A model generated the notes under the pieces. It searched no databases. It saw only the letters and a program-made list of their open reading frames with translations, and was not told where the DNA came from. A stretch of 64,000 nt of DNA from Acanthaster planci (lineage: Eukaryota > Echinodermata > Asteroidea > Valvatida > Acanthasteridae). Where the stretch lies: contig NW_019091417.1 of the NCBI RefSeq assembly GCF_001949145.1, forward strand, positions 1,337,920 through 1,401,919. The letters are read 5' to 3'. The translations under genes were made by a program, and so were the position numbers. How positions within the stretch are numbered: position 1 is the first letter of the stretch; each line of letters opens with the position of its first letter. This document shows, piece by piece, positions 1 through 11,560 of the stretch.

Positions 1-523
1 ATTAGTTGTTAATACGCAGTGTAGGATGTAAGCCTTTAAGGCCGAGTTCATTATGCATACACATCATGTACCGATTTGGTGGTGCTATTCGATTGAGTAT
101 TAATTAAAGCGCCCCCAACGTGTTGTTTCACTGAAGACCATTTTCAGCCAATCGTGCGTGACTTTTATCGACATCTGGGGCTTATTATTGTCGGACCGCG
201 ATAAACCACCCGATACATAATTTTACATATGCTTTTTTATTTTATCTCCAAACATAAATGAGGAATAAGTTTTCTTCGGTTAGTAAAAGGTCATTAAAGC
301 AAAGTACACGTATTCCGTCTTTGGCATGCTGGGACTTACAAATACGAAACTACATGTATTAAAAACTTGAAAATGTGTTTCATCAACATGGCTGCTGTAA
401 TTTAGTAATGATCATTTTTTATCAAATCTCTTCCATTTTTATGTATGATCTGTGGAGTTTGTCTTTATTGTACCATTTTGTTTGTTTAATCACAAGAAAA
501 CGAATTGTAACAATGGTGCATAA
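1..523. other. 3' flank of first gene, no gene seen
   Basis: AT-rich sequence downstream of the stop codon of the minus-strand gene at 524-2017. The only open frames here are short and have no recognisable features. It presumably includes that gene's 3' untranslated region; I could not place the poly(A) site. Confidence 0.5.
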
Positions 524-2017
524 TCAAGTCTTCCCGCTCTTATTTTTCGTGGATTTGACCTGAGGGGAGTACTTCAGAGTTAGCAATGCTAGTTGGTTCA
601 TTAATGGTTCATTGTCTCTACTTTCCTCGATGATTGCTTCATCAGCTTTCGTCCACCTGATATACCGGCAATGCTTCATTTCTTCAAACAGTTCCCCATC
701 CTCAATGTCTTGTAGGTTGGCGACGTCGTTGACCTGCAGAGATTCCCGCCGAAACTTCCGATAGCTCTGCACTCTTTGCACCTCCTCGTGCAACTCATCG
801 AAGGCGTTGGCATGCATGACCTGCGTGCTGACCCTGCGCAGTTGTCGCCTCGGGCTGGATCGCAAGGCTGAGGATGCTGTCTGTTGCATCAACGTAGACT
901 GCCTTTCCTTCTTAGCCCCGGGGTTATTTATACCACGAGACTCCGGTGTGAACATGGGCGAGGAGAATTTACTTGGGGCCTGGGAGGCGGCTTTGATGGG
1001 AGTGGAAGCCCGCGAGAGGGCGCTCCTCTCGAGACTGGATTTTGGTCGATCGTCGAGGTGGGATGGGGATGCGGTGTCTATGCGTGTAGAGGGCGCTGGA
1101 ATTTCACCCTTCGATTTCATACGACGCACGTGATTCTTTAGCTGCACTTTGTACATGTCTAAATAGTTGGTTCGCAGTACTTTGCTTTTGGAGTCCAATT
1201 GTTGCTCGGCAATGGTGGCACACGTTCCGGGGCTCGTCTGAGGGCGCTTCTTCGGCCTGGTTTTTCGAGTGTAAGACAGAGGGCTGGATTGAGGTCGCAT
1301 GCCAAGCTTTTTCATGACCATCCTCACTGATTCCTCAGCAGCTGCGGTGCTGTCCTCATGTGCCAAAGCTTTGCTTGCTTCGCTGATTAAGCTCTTTGTT
1401 TTAGTCACTGGGATCGCCCACTGCCCGTCAGCCATCATTCCACCCTCCACCAAAGTTTCGTTCTTATCTTCCGGCACATTTGTTGTATCGGCGTTTTCCT
1501 CTTTTTCATCGGCCTCTTCGAGAACCTCGCTCTTCCGCTCAAAATCCTCAAGAACTTTCCGATAATGATATATCTGAACTTGATCCGAAGTCATCATGGA
1601 CAGTTTTCTCCTGGATATCCGAGTGTACTCTTTTGGGGGCGCTTTGCTAATTGCCACCGATTCGGCGCGAGACGTGTATGGTTGTTGCCTCACCCTTTTC
1701 TTTGGTAGCAGGGTTGCCAGTTCTGCAGGTGTGGGCAGGGTGGTTGCCCTTGGCCGGGCTAGATATGACGGCATGTTCTCTAGCTTGGCGAGCCGTGGCA
1801 TGGGGCACTCCTTGGACGACACTCTCCAGATGCCCTCGTGAGATTTGCGAATGCAGAGGTCCCGCTCCTTCTCCATAACGTGCACTACTTTTTTCAACCT
1901 CTGTTCCTGCGTGCGGTTCTGCATCTGAGCCTTGACGAATATCCGGTTGGACCGGGCCTTCAACTTATCGAGCAACCTACGGTAGTGGCGCTCCGTGCTC
2001 CCTGAACCACCAGTCAT
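524..2017 (-). CDS. Uncharacterised basic protein, 497 aa
   Basis: A single long open frame ending in TGA at 524-526. I place the start at the ATG at 2017 (MTGGSGSTERHYRR). The frame is open to a GTG at 2056, but there is no ATG between the in-frame TGA further upstream and 2017. A possible splice acceptor (minus-strand TTTCATTGTAG) ends just before 2188, so the whole CDS may lie in one terminal exon with a short leader. The protein is rich in Lys, Arg and Ser. An N-terminal basic helical stretch (about residues 10-60) is followed by a Pro-rich segment, an acidic patch around residues 160-190 with many Glu and Asp, and then a long Ser/Pro/Arg-rich low-complexity region. I see no signal peptide or membrane segment. 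I do not recognise the family. The length of the frame against an AT-rich background argues strongly that it is real coding sequence. Confidence 0.75.
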   Translation of the reverse strand: MTGGSGSTERHYRRLLDKLKARSNRIFVKAQMQNRTQEQRLKKVVHVMEKERDLCIRKSHEGIWRVSSKECPMPRLAKLENMPSYLARPRATTLPTPAELATLLPKKRVRQQPYTSRAESVAISKAPPKEYTRISRRKLSMMTSDQVQIYHYRKVLEDFERKSEVLEEADEKEENADTTNVPEDKNETLVEGGMMADGQWAIPVTKTKSLISEASKALAHEDSTAAAEESVRMVMKKLGMRPQSSPLSYTRKTRPKKRPQTSPGTCATIAEQQLDSKSKVLRTNYLDMYKVQLKNHVRRMKSKGEIPAPSTRIDTASPSHLDDRPKSSLERSALSRASTPIKAASQAPSKFSSPMFTPESRGINNPGAKKERQSTLMQQTASSALRSSPRRQLRRVSTQVMHANAFDELHEEVQRVQSYRKFRRESLQVNDVANLQDIEDGELFEEMKHCRYIRWTKADEAIIEESRDNEPLMNQLALLTLKYSPQVKSTKNKSGKT

Positions 2018-5000
2018 AATGACGTTCCTCCTAAACCGTCGGGAAAAAAGGCACACAGAGTGGAAGAGATCTCAGCCACATTCTGACCATTGAAGAATCT
2101 TCTTTAGGTTTCCGGCTCATTGAATATCATTCCCACAAGGTCCTTCATCTCGTTAATAAGCTGTATTATCGCTAATGTCGTCCGCATCCTACAATGAAAA
2201 AAATTATCAGTTAATGATTCAACTTCATATCAAATTTTATGCACGAGAGATAACTCTGTCACGACACCAAGTGGAGCTGTCAATTAAAGTCAGGCAGTAA
2301 TCTTCGTATTCATTTTACTGTTGTAAGATTTTTCAGTCATGCCATCCGTAGGAATGCTGAGTCATGCTTAAAGAAACGGCCTTTTCATGTACATGTAAAA
2401 ATTAAAAGTTTAAACTCAAGTGAACTCCTCCTGATTGAGCAGTGTTTGCAAAGTGTTGCGTTCCTTTTATTTCATCCCATCAGCTGTTCAACATATCTCA
2501 TTTCCAGTCAAACATTTCGTGAAACATATATTTACTAAGTATTCTTCGTGTGGCATAATTTTAAGGGTTTTTTCCATTTGATTTTTAAAAATATTTATCC
2601 AATTGAAGTTGAATTGTTTCAAAACTGTTTCAGGCATTGGTATATGTACATTACATGTTTCCACGCTACGATCCTTAATCCTCGGTATTACACATGTTTG
2701 TTTAGCCAAAGTGACATGTTCAAGTAGCCGTGGTTTTTGGTTTGTCTGCCGATAGCGATTTAAAGGTTACCGGCCGTGTCTCCAGCCTACTTGTTTTGAG
2801 TGGAGCGGTAGGTCGTGTTTCCTGTTAAACCATTTAAAAATAGTAACCAAATGGAAAATAAAGGGTTTGAAATTTTGAATTCCAATTGAAAAGAAAGCAC
2901 TCACATACGTTGAATTTCCGTCTCAGTATTACACATTGGCCAATTTTGCAGACATGGTACACGTACATGTCTCCTAAATTGGTTATGGAACTAGTTCTTA
3001 TCCTGAGGCCTGTCAAAACATTTGAGTAAATGGTGCTACTAAAAAGGTTTGGAGAAATCCGTTCAAATGTTACTTTATACAGTTCCAAATTAAAACTGCT
3101 CCACTGTAATTATAATTTCCAGACTTAAACCGTGTGTTTGAATGTTCTATAATCTCAGACGGCCCGTGATATAACACTGAGTATATGTTTGTGTACCATA
3201 CTGAAGCTCGAAATTGTTTATATGCTAACGTAGTTGCAAATTGAACGGATAAATTTTGAACAGTGTGTGTCAGAAACAATCGAAAAATTCCAGGGTTGGA
3301 AGACGTTAGAGATTCTGAGGGGTTTCTGGTGAAAAATGTCGTTTAGTTACAACAGAGTTATACTGGAAACGTCAATCGATAGAAAGTTTAAGAATAAATC
3401 AGGGGTAGACAACGACGTTATAAAATATTCCAGCTTTTCGATGAGGAAATTTTTCCCTTTTATTTGGCAAGTTAAATCCAGGATCTTACTTTTCCAGAGG
3501 GCATACAATGAGGTAGGCATCATGCCTGCAGCCTACGAAAATATGGAGTCTTATACAAACAATTTTAGTGCACTCGAGAATATCAGGGTGTGTCGTAAAA
3601 AGTACCCAAACTTTTGCCTCCCTCTTTGAATTATCAATTTCGGGGAAAAAATCAAACTTGCTAATGCATTACAACTTTGCATCAACACGAAATGCTAGGC
3701 TTCCTTGCTTACCGGCGCTACTGCATCGGTGCTGATGCCTTGGACGGAGTAGGATCTCTGCAACCAAGGTGTTTAGGGTCTATGATTGTAGCTCTATGAG
3801 TTAATGCGGCCCTAAATATGTGAACTCAAACTGCAAGACGGGTGATATACTGGCAGCTTTATCTCGACTACTCTGTCGTTGTGGACAGTCGTGCCACATG
3901 TGCAGCTCTATTGTGCTTGTCATGATTTAGAACACCCATTTTCACAAGTTCCGCGCCATAAATTTCACAATGTCAACAGTATGCTGAAAAGCACGGTCCA
4001 TGGTACAGTAACTGCGTAACTGATTTCATCACGGTAAAAAGCTTCGCCACAGCAGGTTGTCAAGTCGATCACCCAATCGTTTGACGAGTTTAACGATCGT
4101 GTTAGTGTTATGTCAGGGAATTAGCAGACCTATTTTTAACCACCACTACCCGCCAAGAGCATCTGAAAAATATTGAATGCAGCAGGTGGTTGGGCATGCA
4201 CTACATGTATGTGTTTATTGTCCGCGTATGCATTCAGGGCAGTCAGCATACTGAATAGCAAGTGTAAGTGCGAGGGAAATGCCCAAAAGGGTGACCGTCA
4301 TTGTTCGAGAGTGGATTGTATCATGATTTCATTCAGTTTGATCATGCATATGTTATTATAGGATTTTTATGACGAATGATTTTATAGGGATTTAAATTGG
4401 TTGGCACGAAAGTTCCCTGACATAATATCTGTCCACAAAGACAGAACAAGTCTCAAATAACTGTGGCAGACTCGAATAATTTTAACGACGATTTTGAGGC
4501 CAAAAAATGGATTGTTCAAAACTGCATTTTTTTTCCATAGGGAATAATACAATATAATGTTCCTTCACAAGTGACGCATGCGTTTCATATTGCAGTAAAT
4601 TACTTCACACGTGCACGAGACGTCAATTGTGGGTGGCGCATTTTTCGATAATTCATGGTTGAACCTTTGACCCAGTGTGGGTGAAATGAAGCAATTTGAT
4701 CCCGAGGGTCCTTCCGACTGACGTGTTTATTTGTTATAAGATCCTTTTCCTTGTCGGGTGTCTGCTGACTGGGGAAATCCCGAGGAATTTCTGAAAGGGT
4801 GCTTCCACAGCGTTGCTCGATTTCAATAAATTCAACGATGGGAACCAAAAGTGGCTATGTTAAGTGGGAAAAAACTTTACTTCAGAAAGAGGATGGCACA
4901 TAAAGTAAAATATTATTTATGGTACCATTGTGGTACTGAGTAGGCCAAACTCGGATCTGACAACCCGGAAATGATTTTTCCTCGAATGTGACGAGAGCTA

Positions 5001-5137
5001 ATTCCTCGAAAAATGTGTGGCTCGATAAAAAGGGAGCCAGTGTGCTGTGTTCAACGGATCTTGTGAAACATCTTCCAATGAAAGGATGTAAGAAATCTTG
5101 GGGTTCATCCACAGAATTCCACGCAATGCTGCCTCGT

Positions 5138-5170
5138 ATCAGTACTTATCAGTACTTTATCAGTACTTAT
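5138..5170. repeat. Short tandem repeat, unit about 11 bp
   Basis: Three consecutive copies of ATCAGTACTT(T/A). Confidence 0.7.
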
Positions 5171-7181
5171 TCAAATGACTTAAAGCTACTTACCTGAACT
5201 TATTTTCCACAGCCCTGCAGTTCAGATTGTCCTTGTGATCACTCTATCAGGCTTACTTTCTGTTGCGTGTAATCGAGTCTTTTATCTCAAATGTTTCAAC
5301 TTAATTGTTATTCACCAATACCCATGGAGGTATAGGAAGTACAATTGGAGTTTCTAATTAAAACTTCCCGAGGACTGAGATGTTCACAGCGTGGAGTAAC
5401 ATACAATTCCAGCATTACTGATGGGTGGCTGGAACAACACAGCAATCAAGTGCACCGAGTTTAATTAACAAGTTCACAAATATCGATGACGTTGAAACCG
5501 GTATAATGACATCGTAATTTTGTCACATCACGTCCCTTTTCATATCAGCAAGAGTACTCTTCAGATGTCAACTTAAAGGCGGTCAGTAAATTGACTTTCC
5601 ATGATCAGGCGGATGTTTCTTGCATGTAATCATTCCATTCAGATGGAAACAGCAGTCCTACTTATAACGACCTCGGAGTGACTAACTTTGACACAGTAAC
5701 TGTTGTCAACTTTGGGTTACTTTTCGTCAACCGCTTCCGCGAATTATTCTCCCAAACCACTCCCCGTTAGTCACTCTTTGTGCGTGTGTGAAGGTTTTGA
5801 TAGATAGCTCCACTTTTCGTCTTGCTGGCCTCAGTATTAAGCTTCGTGAGATCGTTATACACGTACAAGGTGAATCTGCCGCTGCCAACCTTCAAACCAA
5901 TTGTAACTTGTTTATGGCAGAATTGATGTTGCGAAGTCCATCTTTTGTCCCCTTTTCCCCATCTCCAGGGGATTAAGGCATCGCGCGCTCACAATCAATA
6001 TCGTGCCAATAGTGGAAGGATATTCCACATTGATTTAACCGCAGTTCATCTGGCAGGCCTAGTGGCTGAGAAGTAGTGTAATAATTAACCAGTCATCTAT
6101 GTGTGCAGTGGAAGAAAATCATATTTCCACTCAACTGTGTGATCGAAGTGGTCTACTTTGAAAGTTCCACAACTAATGAGTAATGCAGTGTCAGAGACCA
6201 CAAGAACACTAGGTCTTCATTTTGTTTAAAAAAAATGTGTACTTCGCAAACTACTTGTGTTGTTGGTCCAATGAGATTGAAGACCATTCTTCAGCCAATT
6301 TTGGACACGGAACTGAGCCTCGCCGAGACTGGCCTCTTCGGTGTTCTCGCATCAAGATTGCACTAGCAATCACTAGCGTCAGGAATCGCGACCATTTTGT
6401 TGGGCAATGAGGCCAGCTGCCACACGTGACAAACAAAAAAGCCTACAAAAGTGGTTGAGGTAGGCCCAACTCTTGGAAGTAAACACATCATAAATCATAC
6501 TGAAGTTTCCTCGTCTTTATTTTTGGTTTACAGATAAAACAAAGGCATTGACAAGATAAAGTAAGACGCGGAACCAGCCATTTTGGAAAACGTAGCCCTG
6601 AATTTGTAAAAAAAAAAAAGCAAGCTGACTGGGTCACGATGAAAATAGTGGAGATAAAAATCATGCAAGTGGGTATTGTCGCACAACAAATGTTTTTGCT
6701 CTGTACGGCTGTCTTCTTCGAGTCACTCACCCACGTCACCCGACACATATCCGCCTTCGTCGTAGGAAAAGATCGCGACAACGCGTACGATAATGTAGTA
6801 GGCTAGACCGGAACTTTGACACGTGGCAAAACGTGAGAAAAACACGCAGAGCCAGCAGCCCGTACTTGTTTTCACGATAACGACGACGGAACGTTGCAAA
6901 AGTTGTGACTAAATTGATAAAGAAACATTCAATGTTTTAAAGTGTATACACAAAGAGCAACGCTGAACGCACAGTTGCCAACCCGGGCCAAATTCCTAAT
7001 TACTACATGTAGGGAAACCTCAGTAGTGACGTGATGCTTCGACAACAATTTTGAGAGTCGATTGAATTATTTTCTGTCAGATATTTTCAAGTTAATATAT
7101 TTGCCAGATGCCATTTTCCATTCGGCTCTCATTTTTATCACATGACAGGTAACAAGCAAATGAAATGGTTTTGTAAACGTG

Positions 7182-7420
7182 CAGTGTCGTAGCTAAGATT
7201 TTACTAGTCTGGGGCACTAAAGGGCACCAGCATCTTATGGGGGGCACAGCTTTCAGTGGTGTGGGGTTTTTTTTTTTTTTTTGGGGGGGGCAAGTGTTTG
7301 TTAGCCCTGTTCAATATCCATTCATCTTTGTGTGTGGGTATGTTCAGTGGGGGACCCCTGGGGGAACCGGGAATTTGTGTGTGGGGGGCGTTCCCCATCC
7401 CCTCTCAAACGAAGTATGAA
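7182..7420 (+). mobile_element. hAT-like transposon end relic
   Basis: Begins CAGTGTCGTAGCTAAGATTT and is followed by G-rich runs, including a T tract joined to a G tract at about 7266-7290. A start of the form CAG..CGTAGCTA followed by G-rich sequence is common at the ends of non-autonomous hAT elements. The matching opposite terminus was not found with certainty, so the right boundary is a guess. Confidence 0.4.
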
Positions 7421-8342
7421 GCTTGAGCTAATCTTGGCATGTCTTATATTACCACGGTCCAAGCCGATCTTCCTACACTATTCACATATCATCGCTCTTT
7501 TGGTAGGAACTGCCCTTCACTGGTTCACAAACAACCACGAAGTGCGCGCGTTACGGTCGCTTCACTACCAACGCAGGGCAAGTTCGGCACGAACGATAGC
7601 TCGACCAGTCGTCGTATGGTTTTTAACAACGCCCACGCCCAATTCAGTTAGACGCGCATGACCATATAGCTAGTCGACCCGTTTTTTTTCGCAGCGTACA
7701 CGGTCATTGAGATCTCACACAGTTATTTCATGGGAATGGTTCCCTCCGTAAAGACAAATGAAATCGGCTATTGATAACCAGCGGGGCGCCCATACCCCTG
7801 AGCCTGGTCCCAAATGGTCGACTAGATAATCCAAACCATTCGTTCGGGCGGTGCAGGTCGAACAATAGTTAACTATAGTCGTAGTCCCAACTTGCCCCAA
7901 GTGAACACTGCCAACCGACATGGCTCTTCTCAGCCGATGAGGGGGTGCTACCACTCAAGGTGTATGAGAAGAATGTTACTGGTTGCAGCACGCAGGCTAG
8001 GCGTCTGTGAGATCTGACTAATGTAGTTGGACTGTAGCTGCCGTAGATGCCAGCCTCGGCCATATTAACTGGTGGTCATGATCACACACACTCATGATTG
8101 TCAGCTCTTGTGAGTATTAGCGCCCTATTTCATCCCTGCAGAAATTACAAAAAGAACTGACACCAAAATCGTTTGCGTGCGTGAACTTGTTCTGTTTTTT
8201 TGAGTTATCTACACGCCTCCGGAGGTTGACGACACACTGCGTTTCCTGCGTCTGATTAATCTTTGTTTAGCGTTTCAGTATCTCTGCCATATGTCTTCTC
8301 TCGTTTGGCTCACATTGATAACCTACCAGTTTGTCTGGTCGC

Positions 8343-8399
8343 TATAAAGTGTCCCTCTTCACGGCACTGCAAGCACTAAGTGGACCTTCAACAGTTAAG
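8343..8399 (+). promoter_or_regulatory. TATA box and leader exon of protease A
   Basis: TATAAA at 8343-8348 is followed about 25-30 bases downstream by a short noncoding leader. The leader ends at 8399 with AAG before GTAAGT, a consensus donor. The same arrangement is seen before copies B, C and D, which supports a spliced 5' untranslated exon. Confidence 0.6.
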
Positions 8400-8646
8400 G
8401 TAAGTTTTACTTTGGGCCTTAGGGAAGAGATCTATTCCTGTCTGCCCCTTGCTTCAGTTTTGGCTTTTGTCGATGATTGGCCGTTTTCATGCTAGGCATC
8501 ATTCCTTCAAAGAGAAAAAGATACTTGCTTGTTAAAGAAACAATTTCCTCCTTGTTTTTCGTTATTCATGTCGGGACTTTCTCCCATTTTGTTTCTCTTG
8601 CATCCCAATCCAGACTTTGACTTTTTGATCCTCTGCCTGTGCAATC

Positions 8647-11560
8647 ATGAAGTTTCTGCTGCTGTTGCTGTGCGTGGCTCTGGCCCAAGCTGATCTTGCT
8701 CCGATCTACCGATCCAATCAACGTTCAGTTCCAGACAGCTGGGTCATTAAAATCAAGGTGAGTGCAGGCAATCACAGGCACTTATAATCTGACATAAATC
8801 ATTTCCTCTTATTACTTTGATTTTTCTTTAGAAACAGGTCTGATAAAGTGCAACCTCCCTTAATTGGAAAAGCACTATTTATAAGGTTCTACTGCAAGCC
8901 AACTGTTCGCAATTAGTCAATCAGTGGCCTAGTTGTTTGTACGTCACATGTGGCGCTTCGTCAAACGGCACAAAATTAATACCTTATTTTGTTTCGCTGT
9001 AGGATTTCGACCAGGTGGAACAAGTTGCAGAGGGCATTATCAGCCGGTTCTCCAAAATGCGTCTGCCAACTCCTACAATGACTAAGATTCGTAAACTCAT
9101 GCCTGTCCTTACAATGAAGATTCCAGCATTCCTTCTTGAAGAGGTAGCAGGAAAAAATGGGGTTTTTTTGCCATTTAAATTGGGTTATTGTAACTGATAA
9201 TATGCTCTTATTTTTATGAAACTGTCACGAATTACATGAATATGCCAGTTTCAGTTAGACGCCTTGCATTATGAACCGTGTCAGCACCAACAGTGGTAGC
9301 TCGCTGGCAGTCAGAATTAGCTTGAGGAAAAACTCCCGGGTGTGAATAGTCTTAACTATAAATATCCAACAATCTTGCCGTAGATCCGCTCCATTGACGG
9401 CATCGAGTACATTGAACAAGATAAAATCGCTACACTTGCTGCCTATCAGTACAACCCACCATGGGGCCTCGATCGTATTGACAGTCGCTCGGGAAGGGAT
9501 TATTATTATAGCTACAGCTCTAGTGGTAAGCTTGCCCTAAACGCAACAGAGAGGTCGTTAATTAATTAATGAAATGATTCTAAATTTTACATATGTTAAA
9601 CAGGCCTGTCTGGTACCTTTGCAGTTTGCCATCTTTAGCAGATATTGCCCCCAGCAAGTAAGGGCTTTTTGGAATTTGTCTTTTTGAGCATTGCATGGAA
9701 GTAAAGTCGTGATAAAGACAGGAATAACTTTCAAAGGTCAATTTAAATTAATAGGAAATAAAGGCAGTTCCATTTGTGTTGTAAGTTTTACCAGTAAAAG
9801 TTACTACCAAGTGACAATTTCCTTGTTTCTTCTAGTCCAAGGAAAGGGGGTATATGTTTACATTGTGGATACTGGGGTCCAAACGAGCCACAACGCCTTC
9901 GGTGGAAGAGCCTATCGAATCTTCGGAAAGACAGACGACCACGGCCATGGTACTCACTGCGCCGGCACAGCAGCCGGTGACGTCTACGGGTTGGCTCGTG
10001 AAGCTTATATCATCAGTGTGAAGGTGTGCAGTCCACTGTGCCCAATGAGTACAACCATTGAGGGTAAGTTTTGTCTACCTATATTTCCACTTTAGGAAGA
10101 GCTAGATAGCAGCTGAAGAAAACATGAAATTCAGACTGTATATTATTAGGATGATTTATATGTACGACAAGCAGTTCGGTTTAAGCTGGTTCCTTCATGA
10201 AACATGGTGCTCTTGTCATTCAAGGATTTGACGCTATACTGGATTACGCTGGCAGTTATGGTGGAGTTATATCTGTGTCTATCGGTGGTTTCAGCTACGC
10301 CCCTTCCATGACCACTGCTGTCAATAACCTCTGGAATAACGGCTACCTCGTGTCTTACGCTGCCGGCAATGAAAATGACGACACGTGTAACATATCTCCA
10401 CAAAATGGCAACAAAGTGAGTTTTCAAAAAAGCATGCTCCAGACTTTCGATTCAAGAAGGGATGAGAAAGTGTTCCAACCATTGTTCCATCGGTTACGAG
10501 CTTTAAAAAAGTAAAGGTATTACCATACCACATGGTTTCACAGATCTCTCTCTAGTATTTTGAATGCCTTAAGAAGCTTCATGCTGGTCCAATGAACACA
10601 GAATTGCCACCAACCATTATGTTGTCTCCGTATTTCAGCTTATAGTAGCAGCAGCCTCGGACGAAAATGACTACAGAGCGTCCTTCTCAAACTGGGGTTC
10701 CTGCGTCGATATCTTTGCCCCCGGTGTAAACGTCCTTAGCGCTGGCTACAGCACGTCTAGCGATTCTGGTTCAGTATACATGTCCGGCACATCAATGGCT
10801 TGCCCTCATGTGACAGGTACGATTAGGTTTCGATTGAGAACCACCAAATAAGGTTCTGGATTATAAATAGTGAAAAATGACAGCTTGCTTGAAATGTTGA
10901 TATGGCGTCAGAGAGATGTTTATCATCCCCCTTAAACAAAACCCTAATGTGCCTATTGTCCTTCCGATTAAGATTGAATAGAAAGCCAGTAAATTGTTAA
11001 CACTTTTATGTAGAAATCTGCGGGTATCCTCATTTTGCTCTAAGTAGTTATCAAAACCCTTTCGTGAATCATTTCGTTAATGGTCAGCCTTTATTGTACA
11101 TTACCAGGTGCGGCAGCTCTTCACTTTGGTCGTAGTAGTAGTGCCACGCCCTCATCGGTGAAGAACGCCTTACTGAACGATGCAACCACAAATGCCATCC
11201 ACGATGCCAAGGGCACTCCTAATCGACTTCTTTATGTCAATGTAAGCATTTTTCACCGTACACTCATTCTGTCTACTGCAACTGTTTATTCAACAGTGTT
11301 AAATGCAGTTTTTACATCTGGCTATGGCTGCCAAGGAGGAACTATTATGTAATACACTGTTGTTGCTTCTGATGGGAAACTCTCTCTGTTTCTCCCACAT
11401 AAACTTCTTTCTTTTGCATGTCACTGCCGTTTCTTTCCCTCAACTCAGTATGTTGAAGTAGCTTGTAAACCTTCCATCGAAGCTTAGAACCAACAAGAAG
11501 ATGTCCAGCAACAAATGTTTAATGGTCATGTTCTCCGTTTCTTTCTTGTTACAGTTCTAA
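8647..11560 (+). CDS. Secreted proteinase K-like serine protease, copy A
   Basis: Eight coding exons: 8647-8757, 9003-9143, 9384-9525, 9836-10063, 10225-10415, 10639-10816, 11108-11241, 11555-11560. All join in frame at GT-AG sites to encode 376 aa. Residues 1-15 ([15 protein letters not shown]) are a clear signal peptide. Residues about 22-105 fit the inhibitor I9 propeptide, ending in the GIEYIEQD motif. The peptidase S8 domain carries Asp143 (VDTGVQ), His169 (GHGTHCAG), oxyanion Asn256 (AAGN) and Ser323 ([10 protein letters not shown]). The last exon adds only Phe and stop. The length matches the proteinase K/aqualysin family. By family it should be an endopeptidase made as a secreted zymogen and activated by removal of the propeptide; a digestive or extracellular role is inference. 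It is closest to copy D. Six mature-region cysteines (173, 196, 200, 262, 293, 326) could form disulfides. Confidence 0.92.

Larger units (their letters stand above)
2189..8150. other. Intergenic, about 6 kb, no gene seen
   Basis: Open frames here are all under 100 codons and show no domain, splice pattern or codon signature I can support. The stretch holds a short tandem repeat at 5138-5170 and a transposon-like end with homopolymer runs at 7182-7420. Sequence at 7430-8070 is somewhat less AT-rich than its surroundings but has no recognisable content. Confidence 0.5.
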
